32,818 bases of DNA from Bacillota bacterium (GTDB taxonomy: Bacteria > Bacillota > Sulfobacillia > RBS10-35 > JAJYVN01), in assembly GCA_021806565.1 (NCBI GenBank), contig JAJZXK010000034.1:1-32818 (forward strand), given 5' to 3'. The notes under the pieces are model-generated. The model saw only the letters and a list, made by a program, of their open reading frames with translations, was not told where the DNA came from and ran no database searches. Shown here piece after piece: positions 32,728 to 32,818 of this stretch. Made by a program: the position numbers and the translations under genes. How positions within the stretch are numbered: the first letter of the stretch is position 1; every line of letters begins with the position of its first letter.

Positions 32728-32818
32728 CCCCACGGCTAAAGCCGGGGGCTTGCCAATCACCCCGCTTGCGCGGGCGTGGCGTGCGGACGCATGACGGCGC
32801 CCCGGCGACCGATGTTGA
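32728..32818 (-). mobile_element. End of an IS605/IS1341-type element entering from the right edge
   Basis: The hairpin CCCCACGGC, TAAA, GCCGGGGG (32728-32747) contains 18 bases identical to the minus-strand reading of the tnpB remnant's right end at 24901-24922. This orients the element on the minus strand with its right end here and its body beyond the window. A minus-strand frame runs in from the edge and stops at a TGA about 40 bases before the hairpin, possibly the end of its transposase gene. Confidence 0.5.

Overview
The window is very G+C-rich, gene-dense bacterial DNA. It carries an AbrB-type regulator with two CxxC pairs, a YumC-type thioredoxin-reductase-like ferredoxin reductase, a DUF2325 protein and strong GGAGG-like ribosome binding sites with many GTG/TTG starts. 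Together these suggest a high-G+C member of the Bacillota (Symbiobacterium, Thermaerobacter or Limnochorda-like). This is an inference from gene content; no rRNA or tRNA is present to confirm it.

Layout. 1-485: a partial XRE regulator running off the left edge. 499-2087: an IS200/IS605 element with an apparently intact tnpA and a decayed tnpB. 2189-4525: a PAS / degenerate GGDEF / methyltransferase fusion behind an AbrB-like regulator, both on the minus strand. 4526-5365: a long stretch without a convincing gene that holds nested inverted repeats. 5366-9369: a TIM-barrel sugar isomerase, a small zinc-ribbon protein, a quinone oxidoreductase and a Tat/lipoprotein binding protein. 9857-13629: two tandem ABC exporter half-transporters. 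14094-17521: an L-arabinose/L-fucose isomerase-family enzyme and a DeoR-plus-sugar-binding-protein regulator, separated by a 331-bp non-autonomous derivative of the left-hand IS. 17817-26225: a sugar/glycoside locus with a GH106-like glycosidase, a DUF1080 protein, a second TIM-barrel isomerase, an SDR gene destroyed by a tnpB remnant, and a 2-hydroxyacid dehydrogenase. 26245-32310: housekeeping-type genes (half-size CtaA, ferredoxin-NADP reductase, DUF2325, long PCMT, transglutaminase-like, membrane protein). 32728-32818: the end of another IS605-type element entering from the right edge.

How the genes fit together. The regulator (minus) and the GH106-like glycosidase (plus) are divergent across a 295-bp gap with a perfect 10-bp palindrome. 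With the isomerase, DUF1080 protein, TIM-barrel isomerases, SDR and dehydrogenase they look like a plant-glycoside or deoxysugar catabolic island. IS200/IS605 DNA has reshaped it: one insertion supplies the last codons of the regulator and abuts the isomerase start, and another deleted the middle of the SDR. The most notable items are the paired IS/mini-IS ends with a compensated hairpin, the three-domain PAS-GGDEF-methyltransferase, the DeoR/binding-protein fusion with no standard start for its full HTH, and a possible structured RNA near 4856-4960.
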